64,000 nucleotides of DNA from Nocardioides sp. TF02-7. Lineage in GTDB: Bacteria; Actinomycetota; Actinomycetes; Propionibacteriales; Nocardioidaceae. The translations under genes were made by a program, and so were the position numbers. Under the pieces are notes generated by a model that worked only from the letters and a program-made list of their open reading frames with translations, was not told the origin of the DNA and did no database searches. Shown one piece after another: positions 38,939 to 49,067 of the stretch (positions are counted from its first letter, which is position 1; each line of letters begins with the position of its first letter). The stretch is taken from contig NZ_CP092535.1 of NCBI RefSeq assembly GCF_022437945.1, forward strand, positions 1,798,001-1,862,000. The letters are read 5' to 3'.

Positions 38939-40021
38939 TCACTCGCCGGAGATGAACTTCTCCAGCTCGGCGCGGCCCTGGCCGTCCTCCATCTGCACCG
39001 GCGGGCTCTTCATGAGGTACGCCGACGCGGGGAGGATCGGGCCGCCGACGCCGCGGTCCTTGGCGATCTTGGCGGCGCGGACGGCGTCGATGATGATGCC
39101 GGCGGAGTTGGGGGAGTCCCAGACCTCGAGCTTGTACTCGAGGTTGAGCGGTACGTCGCCGAACGCGCGGCCCTCGAGCCGGACGTAGGCCCACTTGCGG
39201 TCGTCGAGCCACGCGACGTAGTCGGACGGGCCGATGTGGACGTTGCGGTCCTCGACCTTGCCGGCGAGCTCGCCGGTGAGGTTCGACGTGACGGCCTGGG
39301 TCTTCGAGACCTTCTTCGACTCGAGGCGGTCACGCTCGAGCATGTTCTTGAAGTCCATGTTGCCGCCGACGTTGAGCTGGTAGGTGCGGTCGAGCACGAC
39401 GCCGCGGTCCTCGAACAGCTTCGCCATCACGCGGTGGGTGATGGTGGCGCCGACCTGCGACTTGATGTCGTCGCCGACGATCGGGACGCCCGCGTCCTCG
39501 AACTTCTTCGCCCACACCGGGTCGGAGGCGATGAAGACGGGCAGCGCGTTGACGAACGCGACGCCGGCGTCGATCGCGGCCTGGGCGTAGAACTTGTCGG
39601 CCTCCTCCGAGCCCACCGGCAGGTAGGACACGAGGACGTCGGCGCCGGAGTCCTTGAGGACCTGGACGACGTCGACCGGCTCGGCCGCGGACTCCTCGAT
39701 GGTGGCCCGGTAGTACTTGCCGAGGCCGTCGAGCGTCGGGCCGCGCTGCACCTCGACACCGAGGGTCGGCACGTCGGTGATCTTGATGGTGTTGTTCTCC
39801 GACGCGTTGATCGCCTCGGACAGGTCCTTGCCGACCTTCTTGTCGTCGACGTCGAACGCGGCGACGAACTCGACGTCACCGACGTGGTAGTCGCCGAACT
39901 TCACGTGCATCAGGCCGGGGACCGAGCCGGCAGGGTCGGCGTCCCGGTAGTAGTGCACGCCCTGGATCAGGGACGTGGCGCAGTTGCCCACGCCGGCGAT
40001 CGCTACTCGAACCGAACCCAT
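38939..40021 (-). CDS. ino1: myo-Inositol-1-phosphate synthase
   Basis: 360 residues, intact. NAD-dependent conversion of glucose-6-phosphate to inositol-1-phosphate, the first step toward mycothiol and phosphatidylinositol in actinobacteria. The Rossmann motif is [12 protein letters not shown]. Family stretches include [21 protein letters not shown] and [12 protein letters not shown] at 40021. The PadR-type gene lies 96 bp upstream in the same direction. Confidence 0.94.
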   Translation of the reverse strand: MGSVRVAIAGVGNCATSLIQGVHYYRDADPAGSVPGLMHVKFGDYHVGDVEFVAAFDVDDKKVGKDLSEAINASENNTIKITDVPTLGVEVQRGPTLDGLGKYYRATIEESAAEPVDVVQVLKDSGADVLVSYLPVGSEEADKFYAQAAIDAGVAFVNALPVFIASDPVWAKKFEDAGVPIVGDDIKSQVGATITHRVMAKLFEDRGVVLDRTYQLNVGGNMDFKNMLERDRLESKKVSKTQAVTSNLTGELAGKVEDRNVHIGPSDYVAWLDDRKWAYVRLEGRAFGDVPLNLEYKLEVWDSPNSAGIIIDAVRAAKIAKDRGVGGPILPASAYLMKSPPVQMEDGQGRAELEKFISGE

Positions 40022-40117
40022 GAGAGTCCTTCCTTGGTCGTTGGCCTGAGCGGCCGGGTGCTGCGAGGGGGTGTCTCGCGCGGATTGCTGAATCAGTCGT
40101 GCCAAGTGATCGGGGTG

Positions 40118-40699
40118 TCAGGTCGCCGGGGCGGGCGGCTGCTCCTCCGTGGTGGTGCGCTCGCCGCCGCGCTCTGCGTTGATGAGGTCGGAGAGCCACC
40201 GCACCTCACGCTCGACGGACTCGACGCCGTGCCGCTGGAGCTCGGCGGCGTACCGGTCGACCTCCCGCTGGGTCATCGCGAGCTCCCGCTGGACCCGGTC
40301 GAGCCGCTCCTGCAGTCGCGAGCGGCGGCCCTCCAGGACGCGCAGCCGGATCTCCATGTCGGTGGAGGAGAAGAACCGGAAGCGGATGTCGAAGTTGTCG
40401 TCCTCCCACGCTGCAGGACCCACCTCCGACATCAGGCGGTGGAACTCGTCGGTGCCCTTGTCGGTCACCTGGTAGGTGATCCGCTGCCGGCGCGAGGCGG
40501 TGCTCGGCGCCGACGTGACCTCCTCGATGAGGTTGTTGCGGAGCATCTTCTTCAACGCCGGGTAGAGCGAGCCGTAGGAGAGCAGCCGCCCCCACCCGAG
40601 CATCAGGTTGAGCCGCTTGCGCAGCTCGTATCCGTGCATGGGTCCCTCGTGCAGCAGCCCGAGGACCGCCAGCTCGATGGTTTCACCACGCCGTGCCAT
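40118..40699 (-). CDS. PadR family transcriptional regulator
   Basis: 193 residues. The N-terminal PadR winged helix reads I-E-L-A-V-L-G-L-L-H-E-G-P-M-H-G-Y-E-L and G-S-L-Y-P-A-L-K-K-M. A long C-terminal coiled-coil helix (about 120-180) follows. It is encoded upstream of ino1, where PadR proteins are conserved in actinobacteria; regulation of ino1 or itself is likely. A 13-bp perfect palindrome sits 6 bp before its start. ATG at 40699 chosen for the conserved M-A-R-R-G-E-T-I-E-L-A-V-L. Confidence 0.92.
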   Translation of the reverse strand: MARRGETIELAVLGLLHEGPMHGYELRKRLNLMLGWGRLLSYGSLYPALKKMLRNNLIEEVTSAPSTASRRQRITYQVTDKGTDEFHRLMSEVGPAAWEDDNFDIRFRFFSSTDMEIRLRVLEGRRSRLQERLDRVQRELAMTQREVDRYAAELQRHGVESVEREVRWLSDLINAERGGERTTTEEQPPAPAT

Positions 40700-40705
40700 G
40701 CGATC

Positions 40706-40718
40706 TATCGTAACGATA
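40706..40718. promoter_or_regulatory. PadR operator candidate (perfect palindrome)
   Basis: TATCGTAACGATA is a perfect palindrome around one base, embedded in an unusually AT-rich stretch for this genome and 6 bp upstream of the padR start codon. This position would let PadR block its own transcription or translation start. Inferred from symmetry and place. Confidence 0.65.
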
Positions 40719-40837
40719 TATCCGCCGAATCTGAACTCCCGATGGATCGCCGGCGCGAAATCGGTGGACGTGTGCGCCGGTGCGTACCCTGAACGGCGGC
40801 ACGGCGGGGTCGACCCGACCCCCGGGGTTGTGAGTGA

Positions 40838-43215
40838 GTGAGGACGTTGGCCAACGGGAAGCGGAAGGCGGCGGCGACGAGCGCCCGCTCGGGGGCGACC
40901 CCGAAGGAGCCGCGCACCTGGAAGCAGCGGCTGCGCCGGGTCGCGAAGTGGGGCACGATCGGCGCGTTGGTGATGGTGCTGATCGGCTGCGGCGTGTTCT
41001 TCGTCGCCTACCGGTCGATCGACATCCCGGACCCCAACGCGGACTTCCTCACCGAGACCACGCACGTCTACTACGCCGACGGCAAGACCGACCTCGGCAA
41101 GTTCGCCATCCAGGAACGCGACTCCGTCGAGCTCGACGAGATGCCCGAGACGCTCAAGGACGCCGTCGTGGCGGCGGAGGACCAGACCTTCTGGACCAAC
41201 GAGGGGATCGACCCCAAGGGCATCGTCCGCGCGGCGTTCAGCAACGCTCGCGGCAACGTCACGCAGGGCGCCTCCACCATCACCCAGCAGTACGTCAAGA
41301 TCCTCTACCTCAGCCAGGAGCGCTCCTGGTCGCGCAAGGCCAAGGAAGCGATCCTCTCGCTGAAGGTGCAGAACCAGTTCACGAAGGAGGAGGTGCTCGA
41401 GGGCTACCTCAACACCATCTACTTCGGGCGCGGGGCGTACGGCGTGCAGGCCGCGGCGCAGGCCTACTTCGGCGTCGACGCGAAGAAGCTCAACCTGCGG
41501 CAGAGCGCGGTCCTGGCCGCGGTGCTCAACGACCCCAACTACCTCGACCCGGCCAACGGCAAGGACTCGAAGGAGGACCTCCGCGGCCGCTACGAGTACG
41601 TGCTCGGCAGCATGGCCGACGTCGACGCGATCTCCGCCGAGCAGGCCGAGAAGGCGAAGAGCCGGCTGCCGAAGTTCCCGAAGCAGGACGAGGACAGCAC
41701 CTACGGCGGCCAGAAGGGCCACGTCCTCACCATGGTGAAGAAGGAGCTGCTCCGGCTCGGGTTCAGCGAGCAGGAGATCGACGGCGGCGGCCTGGAGGTG
41801 ACCACGACGTTCACCCCGGAGGCGATGGACGCCGCCGTGGAGGGCATGAAGCAGGCGCGGCCCGACGGCTTCGGCTACAAGCAGCTGCACGTCGGCGTCG
41901 CCACCGTCGAGCCGGGCACCGGCGCCCTCCGCGGCATCTTCGCCGGGCAGGACTACCTCGACTCGCAGATCAACTGGGCGGTCGCCGGCGGCCAGGCCGG
42001 GTCGACGTTCAAGCCGTTCGCCCTCGCCGCCGGCATCAAGGAGGGCTACTCCCTCAAGGACACCTTCGAGGGCAACTCGCCCTACTACTTCGAGGGCAGC
42101 TCCCGGCCGGTCGAGAACCAGGGCGACTCCGACTACGGCCGGGTCAACCTGATCCAGGCGACCGCCGACTCCGTCAACACCGCGTTCATCGACCTCACCG
42201 TCTCGATGGAGGACGGGCCGCAGAAGATCATCGACACCGCGGTCGACATGGGCATCCCGCCGGCGGAGACGCCGAACGACCCGTGGGGCTTCCCGACGCG
42301 GAGCCCCGCCCTCGAGCCCGTGACCGGCGTCGCCCTCGGCTCCCAGACGGTCAGCCCGATCAACATGGCCAACGGCTACGCGACCATCGCCAACGGCGGC
42401 GTCGCGGCCGAGCCGTACATCATCGAGAAGGTCGTCGACACCAACGGCGACGTCCGCTACAACCACAAGGTCAACACCCACCGCGCGATCCCCGAGGACA
42501 TCGCCGCCGACGTGTCCTACGCGATGCAGCAGGTCGTCGAGGCCGGCTCCGGTGCGTCGGCCATGAGCGGCTTCGCCTGGCCCGCCGCCGGCAAAACCGG
42601 CACGGCGACGCGCGACGACGGCGCGGTCTCCTCGTCCTGGTACGCCGGCTTCACCGCGCAGCTGTCCACGGCCGTGATGCTGGTGCGCGGCAAGGGCAAC
42701 GGCCCGCTCGACGGTTGGCTGCCGGAGTTCTTCGGCGGCACCTACCCGGCCCAGACCTGGCGTGCGGTGATGGACCGCGCGATGGACGGCAAGGACCCGG
42801 TGCCGCTCGCGGAGCCGGTCTACGTCGACGGCGAGGCGCCCGAGGAGGGCCACGAGCCCCTACACGCCGCCACCGAAGCCGACGAAGAAGCCGAAGCCGG
42901 ACAAGACCGATGACAACGAGCCGACCGGGGAGCCCCCGACGAGCGAGCCGCCCACGAGCGAGCCGCCGACGAGCGAGCCGCCGACCAGCGAGCCGCCGAC
43001 GACCACGCCCCCCACCACGACCCCGCCCGGCGACGGGGACCCGGAACAGCCCGGCGGCGGTCCCGGAGGGGGGCGGCGGGCCGGGCGGCGGTGGCCCCGG
43101 CGGCGGCGGCCCTGGCGGCGGTGGCGGCAAGGGCGGCAACGACCTGGTCGGCCGCCACGACAGCGGCGGCCAGCACCGCGCGGGGCGCCGCGCCGGACGT
43201 CGTACCCGCGGATGA
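40838..43215 (+). CDS. Class A penicillin-binding protein, PonA-like (C-terminal tail shifted by two extra bases)
   Basis: About 792 residues. Bifunctional peptidoglycan synthase: GT51 glycosyltransferase with catalytic E114 in A-A-E-D-Q-T-F-W and G-A-S-T-I-T-Q-Q-Y-V-K, and transpeptidase with S389-T-F-K392, S445-V-N447 and K586-T-G588. One membrane anchor lies at about 40-58. As sequenced, the frame stops at 42911-42913. Removing one C at 42857-42860 gives Y-T-P-P-P-K-P-T-K-K-P and repeated P-P-T-S-E units, and removing one G at 43068-43073 gives a Gly-rich tail ending R-R-T-R-G at 43215. The end overlaps the next gene by 4 bp. Confidence 0.93.
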
Positions 43216-44716
43216 CGCACGTCCACCCGACCCGGGACGACCGGGTGGTCGCGGCCGTCAGCGAGGTCGTCGGCGGGCCGGTCGGGGAGCACGCCACCCG
43301 GCACCGCTGGTGGACGCCCACCCGGGTGCTGCTCGCGCTGACCGCGGTGGTGTTCTCCCTCGGGATGCTGCAGAAGGCGCCGTGCTCGGTCGGCGGTGCG
43401 CCGGACCAGGAGTGGGTCTACTCCCACATGTGCTACACCGACCTGCGGCCGCTGTACGTCGGCCGCGGGCTGGCCGAGCGGGCCTGGCCGTACTCCGCCG
43501 ACGAGCAGACCCGTGACCGCTACGAGGTGATGGAGTATCCGGTCGGCATCGCCTACTGGGCCTACGGCGCCTCGTGGCTGACCCAGCTGCTCAACGGGAG
43601 CCCGGACCTGGAGGAGCGCTACCGGCAGCCGGTCGACGAGCTGCACGCCGACCGCGACGTGCAGCGGGAGCACTCGATCTTCGTCCTGGTGAACGCGGTG
43701 GGGTTCGCGCTGCTGGCGCTGCTCGCCACGTGGCTCCTGGCCCGGGTCAACCCCGGCCGGCCGTGGGACGCCGCGGCGTTCGCCCTCTCGCCGGCGCTCG
43801 CCCTCACCGGCCTCATCAACTGGGACCTGCTCGCGGTCGCGCTCGTCGCCGGCGCGCTGTGGGCGTGGTCGCGCGACCGGCCGGTGCTCACCGGCGTGCT
43901 GATCGGCCTCGGCACGGCCGCCAAGCTCTACCCGCTGTTCCTGCTCGGCGGGATCCTCGTGATCTGCCTGCGGCAACGGAGGTACGCCGCGTTCGGCGCG
44001 GCCACGCTCGCCGCGGCGCTGGCGTGGGCGGTCACCAACCTGCCCGCGGTGCTCTCCGGCCCCGACCAGTGGAAGGTGTTCTGGACGTTCAACGCCGACC
44101 GGGGCGCCGACCTCGGCTCGGTGTGGCTGGTCGTCGACCAGGCCGGCGACCTCGGCATCACGGCCGCCACGATCAACACCTGGTCGTGGGTGGTCTTCGG
44201 CGGCTGGTGCCTCGGCGTGCTCGTCCTCGGCCTGCTCGCGGGCCGGCGGGCCGGCGTCACCCCCGGCTGGCGCAGCTCGGGTTCCTCGTCGTCGTCGGCT
44301 TCCTGCTCGTCAACAAGGTCTACTCGCCGCAGTACGTGCTGTGGCTGCTGCCGCTGGCGGTGCTGGCCCGGCCGCGCTGGCGCGACCAGCTGATCTGGCA
44401 GGCCGGCGAGGTCTTCTACTTCTGCACGGTGTGGTGGTACCTCGGCGGCTTCCTCAACCCCGCCGGCGGCGGCGAGGTCGGGTTCTACTGGGTCGGCATC
44501 GCCGTCCGCGTCGCCTGCGAGCTCTACCTGGTCGTGCTCGTCGTCCGCGACATGTTCCGCCCGGGCCGCGACCCGGCACGGGCGGTGCCGGGCAAGGCGC
44601 CTTCTGCGGTGGATCCTGGTCACCAGGTGACTGCGATCAACCACACAACGGCGGCCCCGGTCCCGGTGGGCAGCGCGGACAACGCCGGGCCTGCCCTCGC
44701 CAGCCCCTCCGCCTGA
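43212..44716 (+). CDS. DUF2029/GT87-like polytopic membrane glycosyltransferase (frame broken)
   Basis: About 500 residues with roughly ten membrane segments. Features include an N-terminal V-L-L-A-L-T-A-V-V-F-S-L-G-M, D-L-R-P-L-Y-V-G-R-G-L and G-T-A-A-K-L-Y-P-L-F-L-L, typical of GT87/DUF2029 mannosyltransferase-like proteins that use polyprenyl-phosphate sugars at the outer face. The same neighbour occurs after ponA in mycobacteria. Adding one C to the run at 44260-44264 joins V-T-P to R-L-A-Q-L-G-F-L-V-V-V-G-F-L-L. The C-terminal 40 residues are unconserved and overlap the convergent DUF559 gene. Substrate unknown. Confidence 0.82.
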
Positions 44717-45379
44717 ACCCCTCACCCAGCTTGGCGGCAGTGAGACAGGGCCGGTCGAACACCTGGCCCCAGCCGAGGCGCGCCGTCGTCCGTGCCGAGG
44801 TGAAGACGTCGAGGTCGCGTTCGAGGTCGCGATCGCGGTCGGTCGCCCGGCTGTGGAAGAGCCGCCCGTCCAGCTCGACCACGGTGCCGATCTCGGCGTA
44901 GTAGGCGTCCCGGTAGAGCGGGCCCTTGAGCGACTCCCGGAACTGGCGCTGAGCAACCGGCAGGCCGTGCGGTCGCTCGACCCGCGTGAGGTAGCCGTGC
45001 TCCAGAGCCGAGCACGTGCCACACGCCAGATCGGAGATCACCGCTTCGAGGAGCTGCCGGCGGCCGATACGGGCGCGTCCGCTCAGCGTCTCGGCGAGCC
45101 GCGCTGCCGTCGTACGCCGCGAACCGACGGCGTCAGCAAGGAGCGCGACAGCATCGATGTCGCGCACAGCCACCGCGGCGAGGTCGAGGACGGCTTGCTC
45201 CGTGCGCTGCCTCGGTGGCGATGCGTTCCACAGCACAGAGGCCTCCAACGCGGCCAGGTTCGCACGCGAGCACGCCCGCCCAGGCCCGTTGGAGCCAGGA
45301 CAGCGGACCGGTGTGGTCGACGTAGACGCCCTCGTGGACGCGGGCCAGCTCCCGTCGCCGCCTGTGGACGAGCGCCGGC
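44637..45379 (-). pseudogene. DUF559-type protein (AbiEi-like antitoxin/endonuclease fold), N-terminally truncated and frameshifted
   Basis: The remaining part reads R-R-E-L-A-R-V-H-E-G-V-Y-V-D-H-T-G-P-L-S-W, then A-L-E-A-S-V-L-W, C-S-A-L-E-H-G-Y-L-T-R-V-E-R-P-H-G and V-V-E-L-D-G-R-L-F-H, a common Nocardioidaceae protein with a Vsr/DUF559-like nuclease fold at the end. The usual N-terminal winged helix (roughly 30-40 residues) is missing: the frame opens directly at the 3' end of the alanine-racemase-like gene without ATG or GTG. One extra base at about 45256 also breaks the frame. Probably a decayed remnant. Function unproven. Confidence 0.7.
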
Positions 45380-46469
45380 TCAGCCCTCGATGACGACCCG
45401 GTCGAACGAGGTCGCGGTGTAGCGCACCCGTACGTCGATCCGGTCGCCGACGGCGGGCACCCGGGCGCCGTGGGGGAGGAACAGCATCGAGGCCTGCATG
45501 TGGGGCGGCTCGGCGAACAGCCGCTGCTTGCCGTCGATGGAGTACGGCGACCGCACGAAGCCGACGGCGTCGAGGCCGCCGCGCGCGAGGGTCGCGGCCC
45601 GCGCCTTCATCGACGAGTCGCCGGTGGGCGCCTCGAGGCCGATGCCGTGGGCGGTGCCGCCGCTGACGACGAGCAGGTGGCCGGACTTCGGGGCGGTGCG
45701 GCCGCGGTAGCCGAAGGAGTCGCCCCGCTCGACGGGGTGGACGTCGAGGACGGTCGCCGTCACCCGCAGCGCGCCGCGGTCGCCGAGCCACAGCTGGGTG
45801 CCGATCCGGGGCCGGATCGAGAAGTCGCCGTACTGCTCCCGCAGCGTCGCCAGCTCGGCGTCGGTGAGGTGGCTGATCCAGACGGTGTCGGCGCCCCGCT
45901 TCGGCACCGCGGCGGCGACGTAGTCGACGAGGAGCCGCGACACCTCGCCGAGGTGGCTGCCCTGCGCGAGCGGGAGGTGCAGCGCGACGCCTTCGAGCCG
46001 GCCGGCGGGGTGCCGGCGCAGCACCTCGCCCGCCTCCCACAGCTCGCGGCCGGACATGCCGTGGCGCTGCATGCTGGTGGTGCGCTCGAGCACCAGCCGC
46101 GAGTGCGGGGCGAGGGTCAGCAGCTGCTCGAGGTCGGCCAGCCGGCTGACGGTGTGGACGACCCGCTTCGCCACGCTGTCGGGCAGCGGCGCGGTGGTCG
46201 CCGGGATGAACGGACGCCACGGGGTGAGCACGAGGATGTCGCCCTGCCACCGGGTGGCGACCTCGGCGATCTCGTCGTACGTGCCGACCGCGAGCGTCGT
46301 CACGTCGTGGCCGCGGTCGCGCAGCCACTGCGCCTTGCGGGCCAGCCGGCCGAGGGTGAACCCGTAGCCGTTGCCCTTCGCGACGGGCACCAGGCCGGGG
46401 GTGCTGCTCCGCGACGGCCTCGAGGTGGCCCCGCCAGCGGGGGCCGTCGACGGTGAGGGTCAGGCTCAT
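45380..46469 (-). CDS. Alanine racemase-like PLP protein next to femX (frame broken near N-terminus)
   Basis: About 363 residues. It begins MSLTLTVDGPRWRGHLEAVA and, after a 1-base repair near 46405, continues S-T-P-G-L-V-P-V-A-K-G-N-G-Y-G-F, where K is the expected PLP lysine of the alanine-racemase barrel (V-V-K-A-N-A-Y-G-H in classic Alr). The rest has S-R-L-V-L-E-R-T-T-S-M-Q-R-H-G-M and a C-terminal beta domain with V-S-G-G-T-A-H-G-I-G-L. It diverges from classic Alr and pairs with femX, so it may supply or modify an amino acid for a peptidoglycan branch. Substrate not known. Confidence 0.75.
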
Positions 46470-46474
46470 CGGCG

Positions 46475-47628
46475 CTACCTGCGCTTCAGGTAGAGCTGGA
46501 AGGCCTTGTAGAGCGGCCGGTTGACCGGCAGGTCCCACTCGCCGGCGTACTCCACCGCCTCGCCGCCGGTGCCGACCTTGAACTGGATCAGCCCGACGTG
46601 CGGGTCGTCGGCGTCGAGGGTGTCGGTGATGCCGCGCAGGTCGTAGACCGCGGCGCCGGCGGCGATCGCGTCGCGCAGCATCGCCCACTGCACGGCGTTG
46701 GAGCCGCGGACCTCCCGCTTCTCGGTGGAGGACGCGCCGTAGGAGTACCACGCGTGCTCGCCGACGCGGATCGCGATGGTGGCGGCGACCAGGTCGGTCT
46801 CGTGCCGCGCCAGCCACAGCGTGAACCGCTCGGGGGCGTCGGCGGTGAGCGCGTCGTGCATCGTCTCGAAGTAGGACAGCGGCCGCGGCGTGAAGCCGTC
46901 GCGCTCGGCGGTGTGGACGTAGAGGTCGTGGAAGGCCTTGAGGTCGGTGCGGTCGCCGGCGGTGACCTCGACGCCCTCCTTGGCGGCGCGCTTGATATTG
47001 CGGCGCCACAGCTGGTTCATGCCCTTGAGGACCTCGTCCTCGGTGCGCTGCCGCCAGCCGGCGGCCGGGTCGGCCGGGTCGACCGGGGTGCGCAGCGGCA
47101 CCTGGAAGACGAACTGCGGCTGCCCCGCGGCGAACCCGCCCCTCGGCGACCTGCGGGCGCCAGCCGAGCTCGTGCAGCTGGGCCACCACCTTCGCGCCGG
47201 CCGGGGACCGGTCGGTGGGCGGGAGCTGGCCGAGGCGGCGTACGCCGGGGTCGGCGACGCCCTCCTTGACCTGCGCGGCGGTCCAGCGGCGGGTGACCAC
47301 GGGCGGCCCGATCCGCATGGCGAACGCCCCCTGCTTGCGCAGGTGGCGCACCATCGGGTCGAGCCAGTCGCGCAGGCACTCCGACGACCAGTCGATCACC
47401 GGCCCCTCGGGCAGGTAGGCGAGGGGAGCGGCGCAGCCGCGGCAGCCGGCGGTGGAGCACGAGCGCCGCGCCGACCGTGGCTCCGGTGTCGTCGACCCAG
47501 GCGAGGTGCTCCGGGCGCCACTCGCCCTTCACCCGTGCCCACCCGGGCGTCTGCAGGAAGCTCGCCGACGGCAGCGTCGCGAGGTAGTCGCGGTGCTCGT
47601 CGGCGGAGATCACCCGCAGGGTCGGCAT
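46475..47628 (-). CDS. FemX/FemAB-type peptidoglycan bridge aminoacyltransferase (two extra bases)
   Basis: About 383 residues in three frames: M-P-T-L-R-V-I-S-A-D-E-H-R-D-Y-L-A-T-L-P, then V-I-D-W-S-S-E-C-L-R-D-W-L-D-P, then P-L-R-T-P-V-D-P to the end. Removing one base at 47423-47426 and one at 47139-47142 makes a single protein. Hallmarks are S-F-L-Q-T-P-G-W-A, R-R-N-I-K-R-A-A-K-E-G-V and A-W-Y-S-Y-G-A-S-S with V-G-L-I-Q-F-K-V-G-T-G-G-E at the end, the FemABX GNAT-like pair of domains. It would add an amino acid (often Gly) to lipid II using aminoacyl-tRNA. Next to the racemase-like gene, 5 bp apart. Confidence 0.87.
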
Positions 47629-47742
47629 GGGGCCGAGGCTATCCCGCACCGGGCGGCGCAGGTTCATCCGCCCGCCGCGTCCCGGTCGAGTACGCCGCCC
47701 GGGCGCGGGTACCGACGAGGCGGAACAGCGCTAGGAGGCGAG

Positions 47743-48156
47743 ATGACCGCACCACGACCCCTCAGCTACTGGGTGAGGGCCGTCGACGAGCTCCTCGACC
47801 ACCAGTACGTCGAGGCGGCGGGCGAGGCGGGGCTGACGGCCCAGGAGTGGCACCTGATCAACCGGCTCCGGGTGGGCGCGGTGGCCGACGACTCGCTGCC
47901 GGCGGCGCTGCCGCACGACACCGGCGACGACCTGGACGACCCGGTGCGCCGGCTCGTCGACGACGGGCTGCTGGTGCACCAGGGGCCGGAGTACCGGCTC
48001 ACCGACGAGGGGGTCCGGCGGGTCGAGGACGTGCAGGAGGTCGCCGTGCGCCGGGTCCGGGAGCGCGCGGTCGAGGACCTCGGCGAGGACGGCTACCAAC
48101 AGCTGGTCGACACCCTCGAGCGGGTGGCCCGCAAGCTGGGCTGGTCGCCGCTGTAG
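47743..48156 (+). CDS. MarR-like winged-helix protein
   Basis: 137 residues. The predicted winged helix includes L-T-A-Q-E-W-H-L-I-N-R-L-R and L-V-D-D-G-L-L-V-H-Q-G-P-E-Y-R-L-T-D-E-G-V, as in MarR-type repressors, with helical ends for dimerisation. A strong ribosome-binding site, AGGAGG, lies 4 bp before the ATG at 47743. It stands alone, divergent from femX. Target genes unknown. Confidence 0.7.
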   Translation: MTAPRPLSYWVRAVDELLDHQYVEAAGEAGLTAQEWHLINRLRVGAVADDSLPAALPHDTGDDLDDPVRRLVDDGLLVHQGPEYRLTDEGVRRVEDVQEVAVRRVRERAVEDLGEDGYQQLVDTLERVARKLGWSPL

Positions 48157-48205
48157 CGCGACACCGGAGCCGTCCTCGGGGCCGGCACCGCGCGCCCCGG
48201 TCGGA

Positions 48206-49003
48206 TCAGATCCGCTCGCGCAGCCACGCGAAGTCGGCGACGTGCGCGTCGGCGGGCCCGGGGGTCTCGACGATCACCGGCGCGCCGGCGTCGCGCACCA
48301 CCCCGGCGAGGAGGGCGGGGTCGATCCGGCCGTGCCCGAAGTTGGTGTGGCGGTCGGCGCCGGAGTCGAAGTCGTCGCGGCTGTCGTTGCAGTGCACGAG
48401 GTCGATCCGGCCGGTGATCGCCCGGACCTCCTCGACCACCGTCTCGAGCGGGTTGCCGCCGGCGTGGGCGTGGCAGGTGTCGAGGCAGAACCCGACCATC
48501 TCGAACCCGTCCGCCTTGCTGATCGCCTCCCACACGCCGGCGATCCGGTCGAGGTAGCGGGTCATCGCGTTGGTGCCGCCCGCGGTGTTCTCGATGAGCA
48601 GCGGCACCTTGATGTCGGTGGCCTCGACCGCCTTGCGCCAGTTGTCGAACCCCTTGGCCGGGTCGTCGTCGTCGGTGACGTGCCCGCCGTGCACGATCAG
48701 CCCCTTGGCGCCGAGCTCGGCGGCGGCGTCCATGTGCTGCTGGAGCAGCTTGCGGCTGGGGATCCGCTGGCGGTTGTTGGTGGTCGCGACGTTGATCAGG
48801 TACGGCGCGTGGACGTAGAGGTCGACACCCGCCGCCTCAGCGTCGGCGCGGAGCCGCTCGGCGCCGCCCTCGTAGGCCACGACCGGGCCCTTGTAGCTCT
48901 GCGGGTTGCCGAGGAAGAACTGCACCAGCGGCGCGTCGCGCGCCGTCGCCTCCGCGATCGGGTCGGTCTGGTCGACGTGGGCGCCGATGGCGATCGTGCT
49001 CAT
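48206..49003 (-). CDS. nfo: Deoxyribonuclease IV (AP endonuclease family 2)
   Basis: 265 residues, intact TIM-barrel enzyme that cuts 5' to abasic sites in base excision repair. Metal-binding motifs include G-A-H-V near the N-terminus, Y-V-H-A-P-Y-L-I-N, L-I-V-H-G-G-H, L-L-I-E-N-T-A-G, F-C-L-D-T-C-H-A-H-A-G and H-C-N-D-S-R-D-D-F-D-S-G-A-D-R-H. ATG at 49003. Confidence 0.93.
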   Translation of the reverse strand: MSTIAIGAHVDQTDPIAEATARDAPLVQFFLGNPQSYKGPVVAYEGGAERLRADAEAAGVDLYVHAPYLINVATTNNRQRIPSRKLLQQHMDAAAELGAKGLIVHGGHVTDDDDPAKGFDNWRKAVEATDIKVPLLIENTAGGTNAMTRYLDRIAGVWEAISKADGFEMVGFCLDTCHAHAGGNPLETVVEEVRAITGRIDLVHCNDSRDDFDSGADRHTNFGHGRIDPALLAGVVRDAGAPVIVETPGPADAHVADFAWLRERI

Positions 49004-49067
49004 GGCCGTCACTGTAGGCACCGCCGCCGACGGCGACCCGTCCAGCCCGGGGTGGGGCTCGGGAGGG

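Noticed and set aside
44637..47399. A 920-codon minus-strand frame spanning femX, the racemase-like gene and the DUF559 remnant
   Set aside because: Only segments of it are the true frame of each gene. Other segments read the Arg/Pro/Gly-rich shadow of a better frame.
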